Source: Nemertoderma westbladi
Taxonomy: Eukaryota; Xenacoelomorpha; Nemertodermatida; Nemertodermatidae
Assembly (NCBI GenBank): GCA_032718475.1
Contig: JAUCBJ010006175.1
Location: 1 to 23,229, forward strand
Length of the DNA stretch: 23,229 nt
Direction of reading: 5' to 3'
The notes under the pieces are model-generated. The model had not been told where the DNA came from and did not search any database. It saw nothing but the letters and a program-made list of their open reading frames with translations. The translations under genes and the position numbers were made by a program. This document shows, piece after piece, positions 10,012-18,793 of this stretch. Each line of letters starts with the position of its first letter. The first letter of the stretch is position 1.

Positions 10012-10680
10012 ATGGAGAAGGAAATTAGAGCGCAACCGAGGAGAGGATTTACTGCCAGAGAGGAGGCGGAACTACCATTTGCCCGACCCGGGTGTAAAGA
10101 CTCGAACGTCTACTACCATGGGAGGTAGGTGATGGAATTGAATGGGAAGTACAAACCCACGTATGATAAAGAATTGAGGAGGGAACGGATGAGAGCGTTG
10201 GGAGACCATATGGAGGTTTTAAGGAAGGAGTATCGCACTCGTTATCCCTACGACTTTGCTTTAGATGTATGCGACATTAGTGCAGACCCGGACGAGGAGA
10301 TCGTGCGGCTGTACCATATGAACATGTATTTACGATATGACGAACCTCTACCTGCAGTCCGAGATCAGTTCGACGGAATGCATCTGTACCGGAGGACTCG
10401 AGGCGAGGATCAAGAGACGCCAAAGGTCTTCAGCGTATATAAGTTGTTCTACAAATGTGGTGAATGCATGAATAAACAAGACGTGGCAATTCCCGATTGA
10501 CTGAACGAGCAACATCCTGATCCGATATTAATGCGATGTCAAGCTCATCAGTTCCTTAGATACAATGAGGGAGGTTACCCAATGAGCAACCCGATGATCA
10601 GTATCGACTTCTGCGGAAAGCGACTTCCAAGACCCATTACGCCGACCGTTACGACTTTAGATCCGTATACGGAGATTTAA
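10012..10680 (+). pseudogene. ORF1 of the downstream module, unknown, with possible zinc motif
   Basis: From ATG 10012 a single frame runs 223 codons, broken only by TAG 10126-10128 and TGA 10498-10500, and ends at TAA 10678-10680. The composition is protein-like throughout, charged and rich in Arg, Glu and Tyr, without a signal peptide or membrane segment. KCGEC (Cys codons 10456 and 10465) and RCQAH (Cys 10537, His 10546) give C-x2-C-x23-C-x2-H. This pattern spans the TGA, supporting a formerly continuous protein. The last 20 nt overlap the ORF2 frame, so ORF1 and ORF2 may once have been one polypeptide. I do not recognise the family. A Gag-like or exonuclease-accessory role is possible but not shown. 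Confidence 0.55.
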
Positions 10681-12523
10681 ACCCTGTTCGACACCCAGTT
10701 TGATAGATACGGCAGCGGCCATTTCGCTATACCGAGCCTATAAGGACCTAGAGGCGCGGCGTGAAGCGGCACGGGACTCGGAGCTCTCGAGTCCCTGGAC
10801 TACGTTTACTTCGCCTCACCGAGCGAGAAATCTCGCGCCTGAGCATCAGGACGACATAGATGCATTGCAGCAGGAGGAGCGAGCGGCGAAGGCGAAACAA
10901 TTATTCGAAGAACGGGTAGCGGAGTATAATAAGACCGCGGATAGACATCAGGAGGAGACGAGGAGAGTGACCGGATTTGTTCCACAGGCTGTATCTCAAC
11001 CCCGAGCGGTGTATTATTCTGACGGCAACGAACCTGCGATATTGGTAGATCACCCGGAGACGCGAGAAGCGATTAGATTCTTGCCGATAGTGAGGATGTC
11101 GGATCATTGGAACGTTGACTGCCTACGGGAAGTTTTATGCGCGAAGTTCTTGCGTGACGTCCCGATGCAGATAACGGATTACGACACGCTAGACAAGATT
11201 GGAGCTCCGGGGAAGGAGAGCAAGTTGTTTGGATGGTTGGATAAGTACATAAAGGTATGGGTCGCGGTGGCTACATTCCCAGACGACGAGGAGATAGACC
11301 AGGCGTGGCTAAGGAGAAAGGGTTCTTACACCCGATACGATGACTACAAGGCTATTGAGCGCAGGTGGACCACATCTGACGAGATTCAGCGTCAGTGGAG
11401 AAAGACGGAGGAATCACTACAAGATTGGCGAGTGATGTTCTACAACAACGAGGGAGGGTCCCATCAAGAATGTTTAACTAGTAAGTGCATTCAAATTCGC
11501 GCGGCCGATGGTGTGACTCATGTGTTTATGCGCGTGAGGGCGGACCGAGAGAGACCGGAGCCCATAATAATAACGCAATATCGGAAGGGGAAGGATCCCA
11601 GAGAACAGATTTTGGAGGTATGCAGGCGAGGAGGTATGCACGGAGCGGAGCGTATCGACGCCAGAATGCTACCCAAGAAAGTTAGAGAGGCGATTCTCAA
11701 CCAAGATTACGTCAAGGTGGGATCGGGAGTCCAGAGCGATTTGGAGAGTGACTTCAACGCCATGACTGATTTGGAGGACAGATTGCCGAGACCGTTTGTC
11801 GACACCAAGCTATTGTTGCTATGGGCACAGGATATTGGAATTTATAGGGAGTATCCCAACTCTGCCAAGACTGGTATGGGCTTTATAGCGCATTTGTTAT
11901 ATAATTGGGACTTCAAGTTAAAGACGCAAAAGAAATACGAGGAGGTGTATGGTGAATATAACACGCCACCGGGAGTGGAGTTCAAATCCCACTTCAAGCG
12001 GCAAGCGTTAGAGTATTGGAACATCTGCGCGCCACCCCGTGCATCGCTGCAATATTATTTGGTGCTTGAGTCGAACATGGTAACTTGTTTATTAGCGGAT
12101 ATCGTTGCGCGAGTTTTGAAGCGTCATCCATTGGTATTCGGAGGAGATCAATACGTTCGCCCGAAAGGGGGAATCCAATCCGACGTGATGAAGCGTTTCT
12201 TAACCCCATTCTTCAACCAATCGTTAGAGAATACGTCGATGGTTAGGAGAGGATTAGCGATATTCGAAGGAGTACATCGACAGAACATCGGAGATTTGGG
12301 AGACCGACCATCGATGGAGTATCCGACGCCAGAGGCCTAGGAGAAGTAGTTCGGGAATCAAACCCGCGGGTTTGGTACTCCCATCCACTTGGAGGCGGAT
12401 AGACCCGTTAGAGAGGGTTGGCCAGAGACGTTAGTAGAGGTGTTCGGAGTAGATCTTCCGGTGGAGAAGACATATCCAAAACGAATGCGGGAGGAAATAT
12501 TGGACTTAACATACATTACTTAA
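10661..12523 (+). pseudogene. ORF2: putative DEDDy-type 3'-5' exonuclease of the retroelement module
   Basis: The frame is open from 10661 to TAG 12338-12340. It has a second TAG (12347-12349) and then continues protein-like to TAA 12521-12523. There is no ATG before 11096. Numbering from 10700, residues 1-240 are charged and probably helical. Residues about 243-473 follow the order of a DNA_pol_A_exo1/DEDDy domain: RVMFYNNEGG (ExoI), KCIQIRAADGVTHVF, AILNQDYVKVGSGVQSDL (ExoII, D347), FVDTKLLLLWAQ, TGMGFIAHLL, then QYYLVLESNMVTCLLADIV (ExoIII). Family members have DxE in ExoI and YxxxD in ExoIII; here they read N249-x-E251 and Y453-x3-E457, so activity is doubtful. As I recall, DEDDy ORFs have been reported as third ORFs in bdelloid rotifer LTR and Penelope-like elements. 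The assignment rests on pattern alone. Confidence 0.55.
12353..12382 (+). other. Extended hairpin H3 (CAAACCCGCGGGTTTG core)
   Basis: The core is at 12359-12374 with loop CGCG, which keeps the YNMG tetraloop class. After the same 2-nt GT bulge, GGGAAT (12353-12358) pairs with ACTCCC (12377-12382) at five of six positions. The outer arms differ in sequence from H2 and H4. It begins 3 nt after the TAG at 12347-12349. Confidence 0.65.
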
Positions 12524-12524
12524 C

Positions 12525-13115
12525 ATGGATAACAAATATACGTTGAACTTTGTTGCTATTTGTGACCGTATAACAAAGGGTCTATTTTCGGAAACCAGGA
12601 AGGTGGTGCGCGCTCGAGGAGACTGGAGAATGGCGGCTATACAATACCGCAACGAGTTCCTATTGACTCACGTACCGGTGGGGTCATTGACCGCCGAGCG
12701 GATAAAGGAGCAGCGAACCGCAGCGCCTACAGCGACGACCGCTGGAGCTCAAGGCTCGTGGCGAGAACCAGGAGGAGAGGTCCAAGACAAGCGTCAAGTC
12801 AAGGACGACCACTATCACTCAATAATAGAAGCACAGTGATTGCAGCGCAAGGCGCAAGGGGCATCTGAAAAGGTGCGTGTGCAATTGCAGAAGGAGGAGT
12901 TGGTGGAGGCAACCACAGGAGCACGACAATTGGGACGAGGCCGAGGGAGAAGTACCAGCCGAGAATCAGTCGGGGCCCAGGGAACATCGTCGCCGGTTCC
13001 GGGGAATGACGCCTCACGGACGCCGTCAACAGAGTCAACAGGAGGAAGACTGGTGTATCTGTGGAGGGGGCGAAAAAGAGGAGCGAGCCCGAAGAACCCA
13101 GGAGCGGGTCGGTAA
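12525..13115 (+). pseudogene. ORF3 of the downstream module, unknown, basic C-terminal half
   Basis: ATG 12525 lies one base after the TAA that ends the extended ORF2 frame (TAA-C-ATG). The frame gives 104 codons to TGA 12837-12839. It then stays open to TAA 13113-13115. The N-terminal part (MDNKYTLNFVAICDRITKGL onward) looks helical. The part after the TGA has a KVRVQLQKEELVEA stretch, then an Arg/Gly/Ser-rich tail (GRGRGRSTSRES) suggesting nucleic-acid binding. The +1 frame is also open at 12877-13146 (ending TAG 13144-13146) and encodes an Arg/Glu-rich peptide with WCICGG. Which frame is real over the last 240 bp is unclear. No family is recognised. Confidence 0.45.
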
Positions 13116-13257
13116 TGCAATCGTATCACGGAGCGACAGACCCTAGATATATACATCATCGTCGCTCTGATGTATATTGTAGCATTTTGTAAACATTCGA
13201 CTGGACTCATATACACTAGTCGTATTAATTTGAATTATATTATGAGAGAGGCGAAGG

Positions 13258-13305
13258 AGGTGATTGGGGAGACAAACCTGCGGGTTTGGCTTACTCCTTT
13301 CACCT
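13258..13305 (+). other. Extended hairpin H4
   Basis: The core CAAACCTGCGGGTTTG is at 13273-13288. After a 2-nt bulge (GC), 13258-13272 pairs with 13291-13305 at 12 of 15 positions (two G-U), with an A-A and two T-T mismatches. The bulge position is as in H2 and H3, while the arm sequence is different. Confidence 0.65.
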
Positions 13306-13331
13306 GCCCTAGCAAGTTTTTTATATAAAGG

Positions 13332-13510
13332 CAATATTTTGTAAATTTAATTTTGTATGTAGTAATCATTATGTAGTACGAACGAGAAAGCAGTATTTTT
13401 GTAAATTTAATTTGTATGTAATAATCGTTAACATTGAGAGAGATAATATTTTTGTAAATTTGATTTGTATGCAAACCCATTATGCAATATATCTGCAATA
13501 TTTTGTAAAT
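13332..13510. repeat. Degenerate tandem repeat, about 51-59 bp period
   Basis: A unit containing AATATTTTTGTAAATTTAATTTGTATG recurs with drift, starting at about 13332, 13391, 13444 and 13495. Copies are imperfect and AT-rich. Confidence 0.65.
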
Positions 13511-13574
13511 ACTTAGAATTATTATGATACCAAGTTAATTAGATTATTTGAAAGTGAATTTACTTTGTTTTGTT

Positions 13575-13656
13575 TACATCGCCCTATATTCTTCTACAAT
13601 TGGAGGGAAACATTGCTTGTTTCCCTTGGAGCGGTGTTACGATATATGGCGATGTA
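13575..13656. other. Nested inverted repeats (cruciform or RNA hairpin)
   Basis: The outer arms TACATCGCC (13575-13583) and GGCGATGTA (13648-13656) enclose a perfect 9-bp hairpin, AGGGAAACA (13604-13612) with TGTTTCCCT (13618-13626) and a 5-nt loop. Confidence 0.6.
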
Positions 13657-13764
13657 CCTATATTAGTCGTTATACAGTATAATTATTAGATAAGCCATAA
13701 AGATGCGCAATCATATTTAGATAAGGAAAATAAAACGCCCATGTTTGAATTTATCCATTTTATA

Positions 13765-14269
13765 CAGTATGTAGTCCTGTATGTCCAGTATGTAGTCCTG
13801 TATGTCCAGTATGTAGTCCTGTATGTCCAGTATGTAGTCCTGTATGTCCAGTATGTAGTCCTGTATGTCCAGTATGTAGTCCTGTATGTCCAGTATGTAG
13901 TCCTGTATGTCCAGTATGTAGTCCTGTATGTCCAGTATGTAGTCCTGTATGTCCAGTATGTAGTCCTGTATGTCCAGTATGTAGTCCTGTATGTCCAGTA
14001 TGTAGTCCTGTATGTCCTACAGTATGTAGTCCTGTATGTCCTACAGTATGTAGTCCTGTATGTCCAGTATGTAGTCCTGTATGTCCACTATGTAGTCCTG
14101 TATGTCCAGTATGTAGTCCTGTATGTCCAGTATGTAGTCCTGTATGTCCAGTATGTAGTCCTGTATGTCCAGTATGTAGTCCTGTATGTCCAGTATGTAG
14201 TCCTGTATGTCCTACAGTATGTAGTCCTGTATGTCCTACAGTATGTAGTCCTGTATGTCCAGTATGTAT
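13765..14269. repeat. 21-bp minisatellite, about 24 units
   Basis: The unit is AGTATGTAGTCCTGTATGTC plus C, with 23 full copies and a partial one. Four copies are 24 bp (extra CTA), in two adjacent pairs about 195 bp apart, which suggests a higher-order duplication inside the array. One unit has CACTATG in place of CAGTATG. Because units are multiples of 3, both strands show long spurious ORFs. Confidence 0.97.
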
Positions 14270-14275
14270 AAAAAC

Positions 14276-14757
14276 TAGTAGCATAAATTATCTGTACAGC
14301 CAAACTGCACCTATAGTCCAGGACAATTCCCAAATGGGTTGCCTGTCGTACCCATGGTAACGAAATTCCAGAAACAACAATATTTACCTGAGGAGGGCAC
14401 CAATTAAAATTAAAGGGTATACATTTCGATTTAAACTTTGATTGATTTACATTAACACTCAGGCGCAGCTTAATTTCTGCACAAAAATTTTCACAAATGT
14501 CTATCATAAACTGTAAACCCGATATCGACGGACACAACAACAAAACGTCGTCGGCATAAGCCAAACAACCAAAGTAATGACTACCAATAAAACAACCTAC
14601 ATTCGAATCTTTTAATCGATTAATAAGAATGTTCAATATAACGCAAAACAGAATCGGAGATATACACGACCCCTGTCTTACCCCATTGCCAATTGTAAAT
14701 GCATCGGACTTAAGCATATTCCATCGCACAAAACAAGTCTGATTACAGTAGATATAT
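14276..14757 (-). pseudogene. LINE reverse transcriptase fragment (second family)
   Basis: Read on the minus strand from about 14757: IYCNQTCFVRWN, then FTIGNGVRQGSCISPILF (motif B), a CFIGSHYFGCLAYADDVLLL segment (motif C, YADD intact), and a tail to about LGIVLDYRCSLAVQ. The upstream part with motif A is missing because copy B of the APE LINE starts at about 14758. The downstream part runs into the 21-bp minisatellite with the frame still open, but those residues are not RT. The family differs from the L2-like LINE at 247-5858. It is CR1/Jockey-superfamily-like, with the clade unsettled. No continuation is recognisable to the right of copy B. Confidence 0.8.
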
Positions 14758-15244
14758 GGTCAGGTCAGGTATTCTAGGTCATTGATCAAGAAAACTTGCC
14801 ACCTCCATGCAGCATAAAGGAGGTGCCACCTGTAGCTGCATAGACCCCTTTTACTAGGGCAAATCTGGTCCTGTAACTAGGACCCCCTTCGTTCTGGGAT
14901 AAGGACGCCCTTGGTCCTGGATTAAGGACCCATATACTTGGCTGCAGGGGTATATGGCCTGACCAGGCAGATGGTGATCTACCAATGGCTGGTCAGGAGT
15001 AGAGTGTTCTCATGTCCACTCTGAGAGCACTTCACTGCGACCTGCACCTGGCAGCAAGGGTACAGGGCATGACCCAGCAGATGAGCTGCAACAGCCAATG
15101 GTGGGTCATGTGCGCCAGAGTAGATATGGGTGATGGGCCTCATATCTGACTCCATTGCGACACCCACCCTGTGGAATGGCAAACCAGGGTGTGGTATTTG
15201 CCCCGAGAGCTGACTCGGCAAAAAAGCACCCCCCAACCCCCACT
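14758..15244 (+). other. 5' UTR of LINE copy B
   Basis: Collinear with 1086-1616 of copy A, with the same 7-bp hairpin (14800-14806 with 14819-14825) and the GGTCC/GGACC-rich block. A shared antisense open frame exists in both copies but is not supported as a gene. Confidence 0.6.
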
Positions 15245-18200
15245 ATGGATTACATTAGCAATGCGGAGGTCCGGCCACTAGAGGCCAGTGGAATTACCGG
15301 ACACAATCGGCCTCACAGGCGTCAGTTAACTCCTGACCGGCTGCCTGTCTCACCCCCTACTGGAGAGAGAGCAGTCAACAATTCTTTGAGTCCCTTTCCT
15401 GATGACCTTTCTGGCCCAAACCCTGGGTCACCAGGGAGGCCAGATTGTGATGGGGAGAGGGATTCTGGAGTTGGAGGCTACTCTCATGTTCCACCCCGAC
15501 CAACAAAGCCATTGGTGAATCTGAGGCAAGTCACTAGACTAGCCTCAGTAAACACCCTAACACTCGGGTCCCCAATGCGACAAGGTGAGCTGACTGCCTT
15601 GGCAGATAAGCTTTCTCTTAGCGCAGTGGGTGTTCAAGAGCACCGAATGCAGACTGGACAGACTGATGAGGTTCTGATTAAGGACATGGGGGGCGGTTGG
15701 CGACTCGCCCTCGCGTCAGCAGATGATAGTGGCAATGGTGGAATTGGTCTATTGATGAATCCAACTGCACATGCAGCATTGGACAAAATAGACCAAATCT
15801 CTAACCGCATCATCCGTTGCCACTTCTCATGTTCTGGAAGACTGGCTAAGAAGTTTCCTAAGGTGGTTCTGATTGTGTGCTACTCTCCAACTAGTGTTGC
15901 CCCTGTAGAGGAGGTGGAAAATTTCTACCACAATCTACAAGCAGCTACTGATGGAGTGGATCAGCATGCATTCTTAACATTCCTGGGAGACTTTAATGCA
16001 AGTCTGCATCAATCACCTACATCGCCCTGGGTCTATAGCAATAGTGTTAACCGAAATTCTGTCCATCTTCAGGATTTTATCTCTGGAAATGGATTGTTTT
16101 CGGCTGGAACCCAGTTCAAGAAGCGAACTGGAAAGCTATGGACTCATAGTGGACCCAGTGGTCACAAGTCCCAGATAGACCATATTCTGTTTCGTAGGAA
16201 ATACAGGAGCTCTATACAAGACTGTAATGCATTTACACTTCGACCCTTCTCCAGTGATCACCGCCTTATTGTGGCCAAGGTAAGACTTAGTCTGCGTGCT
16301 AGCAGAACAACGAAATCTGCCTTGCCGCGGCATGACTGGTCCTCTCTGTTGCAACAGCCAAGTGTGAGATCCAGCTTCACACTACAGCTGAGCAACAGGT
16401 ATGAGGCTCTTGCCTCTGAGGCGGCAGATCACTGTGAGGGCTATACTGCCTTTACAGAAGCAGTTAAGTTAGCAGCTGCAGAAACAGTTCCTGTATACCC
16501 TCGAAACAGGAAAAGGGCCCCCTGGACTGACAACAAAATTCAAAAGTGCCGAAATGACCTTCATAAGGCGCAGAAAGAGTCCCGACTCAAACAGACTACA
16601 GCGGCCAAGAATGCAGTTAAGGCTGCATCTAGGTCCCTGAACAGGCAGTACTCTGTTAATCTACAGGAGCTAATAAACCAACAGGTTGATGCCATCAATG
16701 ATGCTGACGACAGCAGGCAATCATCCCAGGCATGGAAATCGATCAATCTGCTTACTGGGCGGAAAAGCCAACCAACCACCAAGGTTAAGGCTGAATCACC
16801 AGCCGATCGCCTCAATGGTTGGAAAGCCCACTTTGAAAAGCTCCTCAATAATGACAGGGTATTGCCTGATAACTTTATAGAAGTAAAGGTGTCTGAGTCT
16901 GTACTCCCAGATATTCCCATTGGCGATATCTCCTTTGCAGAAGTGAAGGCTGCTGCAAAGAGCATTAAGACCAATCGTGCCAGTGGAGTAGATGGTGTTC
17001 CCCCTGAGGTCTTTAAAATACCTGAGTGTTTAAAGCTCATCTATCCCATCATAGTAGACATGTACCGTACAACAAGAGTCCCACAAGAAATGAAAACAAA
17101 TAAGTTGGTGCCAGTTCCCAAGAAGGGCAACCTAACACTCTATGGTTCTTTTCGGGGAATCTCATTGATCTCGATTGCTGCAAAGCTATACAATAGGATT
17201 CTATTAAATCGCATCAGGGATCCCATTGAGAGACTGCTCCGTTGAAATCAGAATGGGTTCCGTAAAGGTCGTGGGACCATGGAACCCATTTTGGCACTTA
17301 GAAGGATAATTGAAGAGTTATCAAAAAAGAAAGACAGGCATCTGGCTGTTATCTTTGTTGACTTCTTCAAGGCCTTTGATTCAGTCTCCCGCTCACGTAT
17401 TTTCAGCATAATTTCATTATATGGGATTCCTGATGAAATTATTGCAGCAATCAGATCAGTATACGATGGTTCGACAACATTTGTGTCTACTGTTGACGGT
17501 GACACAGAACCATTTGAAGTGTTATGGGGCGTCCTCCAAGGAGACACACTTGCACCATTCTTGTTCATTATTGTGGTTGACTATGTTCTACGCATGTCCT
17601 TAGATCATCATAATGATGATGGGGTGATGGTAACTCCACCTACTGGCTCCAGAAGTCGAGGAAATCCTGCCAAGTACCTAACTGATCTAGACTTTGCTGA
17701 TGACTTATAGAGTACTCTCAGAATCACTAGACTTCTAGTGTTGGTATTTTTATTAACTCGAAAGGGACCAAAGTTTTGACAGTTAACTTTGAAAGTCCTC
17801 AGCAAGTCTCTGATCGGATGAAGATAAGCTCAATTGATGGTATGCTTGAGCATGTGGACGACTTCTGTTACTTGGGATCATGGATCCGGAAGTCAGGTAC
17901 GTCCTTACGCCTTCGGATACGTAAGGGAAAGGCATGGGCAGCGTTGAATAAGCTTTCCAAGATTTGGAAGTCACATAGAATTCATCGGAAACTTGAGGTC
18001 CGATTATACTATATAACATTGGAGGTGTCCCATGGGTTCCTCCAAGCTTGACACTAGAACAAATCCGCCTCCGCTTTGCAGGACATTGCTTTCGCCGTGA
18101 GGACCAGCCAGTGCATAATCTTGTATTTTGGCAGCCTCATGGAGTGAATAAGCATGGTGGACAGCCCATGACTTTCTTGAGACGCATCTTAAGACAACCT

Positions 18201-18318
18201 GGTCCTGGGATAATTAAAGGACACTGGCCTTGAAGATGCGGATGATCTAGCAAATGTCATGGGTGATAGGGAGTTGTGGCGGCGCAATTTTGTAGATCAG
18301 CCGGCACAACATTCTTAA
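15245..18318 (+). pseudogene. APE endonuclease-reverse transcriptase ORF, copy B (dead)
   Basis: The ORF is intact from ATG 15245 (MDYISNAEVRPLEASG) to TGA 17243-17245, and the frame is open upstream to about 15155. It covers a Pro-rich N-terminus, the whole APE domain (SVNTLTLG, GVQEHRM, FLGDFNA, KSQIDHIL, SSDHRLIVAKV) and the RT fingers. The TGA replaces the glycine codon GGA of copy A, just before NQNGFRKGRGTMEP. Motif A (VIFVDFFKAFDSVSR), motif B (LQGDTLAPFLF) and FADD follow in the same frame. A one-base insertion then makes TAG 17708-17710, and the two deletions remove C-terminal sequence. Copy B best shows the ancestral N-terminus and copy A the ancestral C-terminus. Confidence 0.88.
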
Positions 18319-18381
18319 TATATATGTAATATATATATATAATGCAGCTGCAATGCAGCATATACAGATCGTAGTAGTGGT

Positions 18382-18473
18382 CCATGCAAGGATTCCAAAT
18401 ACTTAAAAACATTTGAATTTGGTTGGGAAATAGCTGAGATATGGGCATTCGAAAGTTGCATGTATTTTCTTCA
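18382..18473. other. Short unassigned interval after copy B
   Basis: No gene, repeat or continuation of the 14276-14757 RT fragment is recognised here. Confidence 0.4.
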
Positions 18474-18720
18474 GCTGTAGGTCATTTATTTTATTTAATA
18501 CAATTTACAATAATACAATATTTATATTTAATACAATATTTATTCTATTCAATACAGAAAATCAGTAAAAAAAACAGTAAAAAAAACAGTAAATCAAACA
18601 GAGGGAAATTCGTTAATATATATATTGGATAGGAATACAGCTGTTGTCAACCAACTTATAAAATAAATAAGACATTCTGAAAATTTGTGTATTTATTAAA
18701 TAGAATAAATGGCCTACAGC
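18474..18720. repeat. Inverted-repeat element, 247 bp (MITE-like)
   Basis: The terminal arms are GCTGTAGGTCATTTATTTTA onward (18474-18500) and its inverted, slightly diverged copy (18694-18720, ending GGCCTACAGC). They enclose AT-rich sequence that includes a 12-bp unit CAGTAAAAAAAA repeated at 18563-18586. No flanking duplication or coding capacity is seen. Confidence 0.6.
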
Positions 18721-18793
18721 GAATGATCGTTCTTGTAATCTTTGAACACAACACTCTTTTAATCCTCTGAAAACAGGAGGTGTCTCCAATTGT

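Larger units (their letters stand above)
13147..13764. other. AT-rich noncoding interval after ORF3
   Basis: No gene is seen. It contains hairpin H4, four degenerate repeats, a hairpin at 13575-13656 and a TATATAAAG at about 13321. TGTTACGATATATGG at 13635, preceded by GGAGCGG, resembles an LTR start after a short purine tract. No partner LTR is visible. Confidence 0.5.
14758..18381 (+). mobile_element. APE-type non-LTR retrotransposon, full-length copy B
   Basis: Nearly identical to copy A (1086-4886). It starts at the same GGTCAGGTCAGG terminus and ends in GATCGTAGTAGT. It lacks the long TATTCTAG expansion in the 5' UTR. It has its own internal deletions (about 40 bp near 17730 and about 148 bp near 18010), a longer TA-rich 3' UTR, and a stop in RT. 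No convincing target-site duplication is seen; the flanks share at most GGTC. Confidence 0.9.

Noticed and set aside
10012-13115. ORF1-3 as an envelope gene
   Set aside because: No signal peptide, transmembrane segment or cysteine-rich ectodomain is visible.
12877-13146. WCICGG as a retroviral zinc knuckle
   Set aside because: The CCHC pattern is incomplete (only two cysteines, no His and final Cys at the right spacing).
13765-14269. CRISPR-like array
   Set aside because: The repeats are directly adjacent with no unique spacers, and the context is an animal genome.
13741-14284. Long open frames on both strands giving QYVVLYV or HTGLHTG repeats
   Set aside because: They are a by-product of a 21-bp tandem repeat whose period is a multiple of three; there is no independent sign of coding.
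14740-18400. Target-site duplication for LINE copy B
   Set aside because: The flanks share at most GGTC, which is part of the element start itself.
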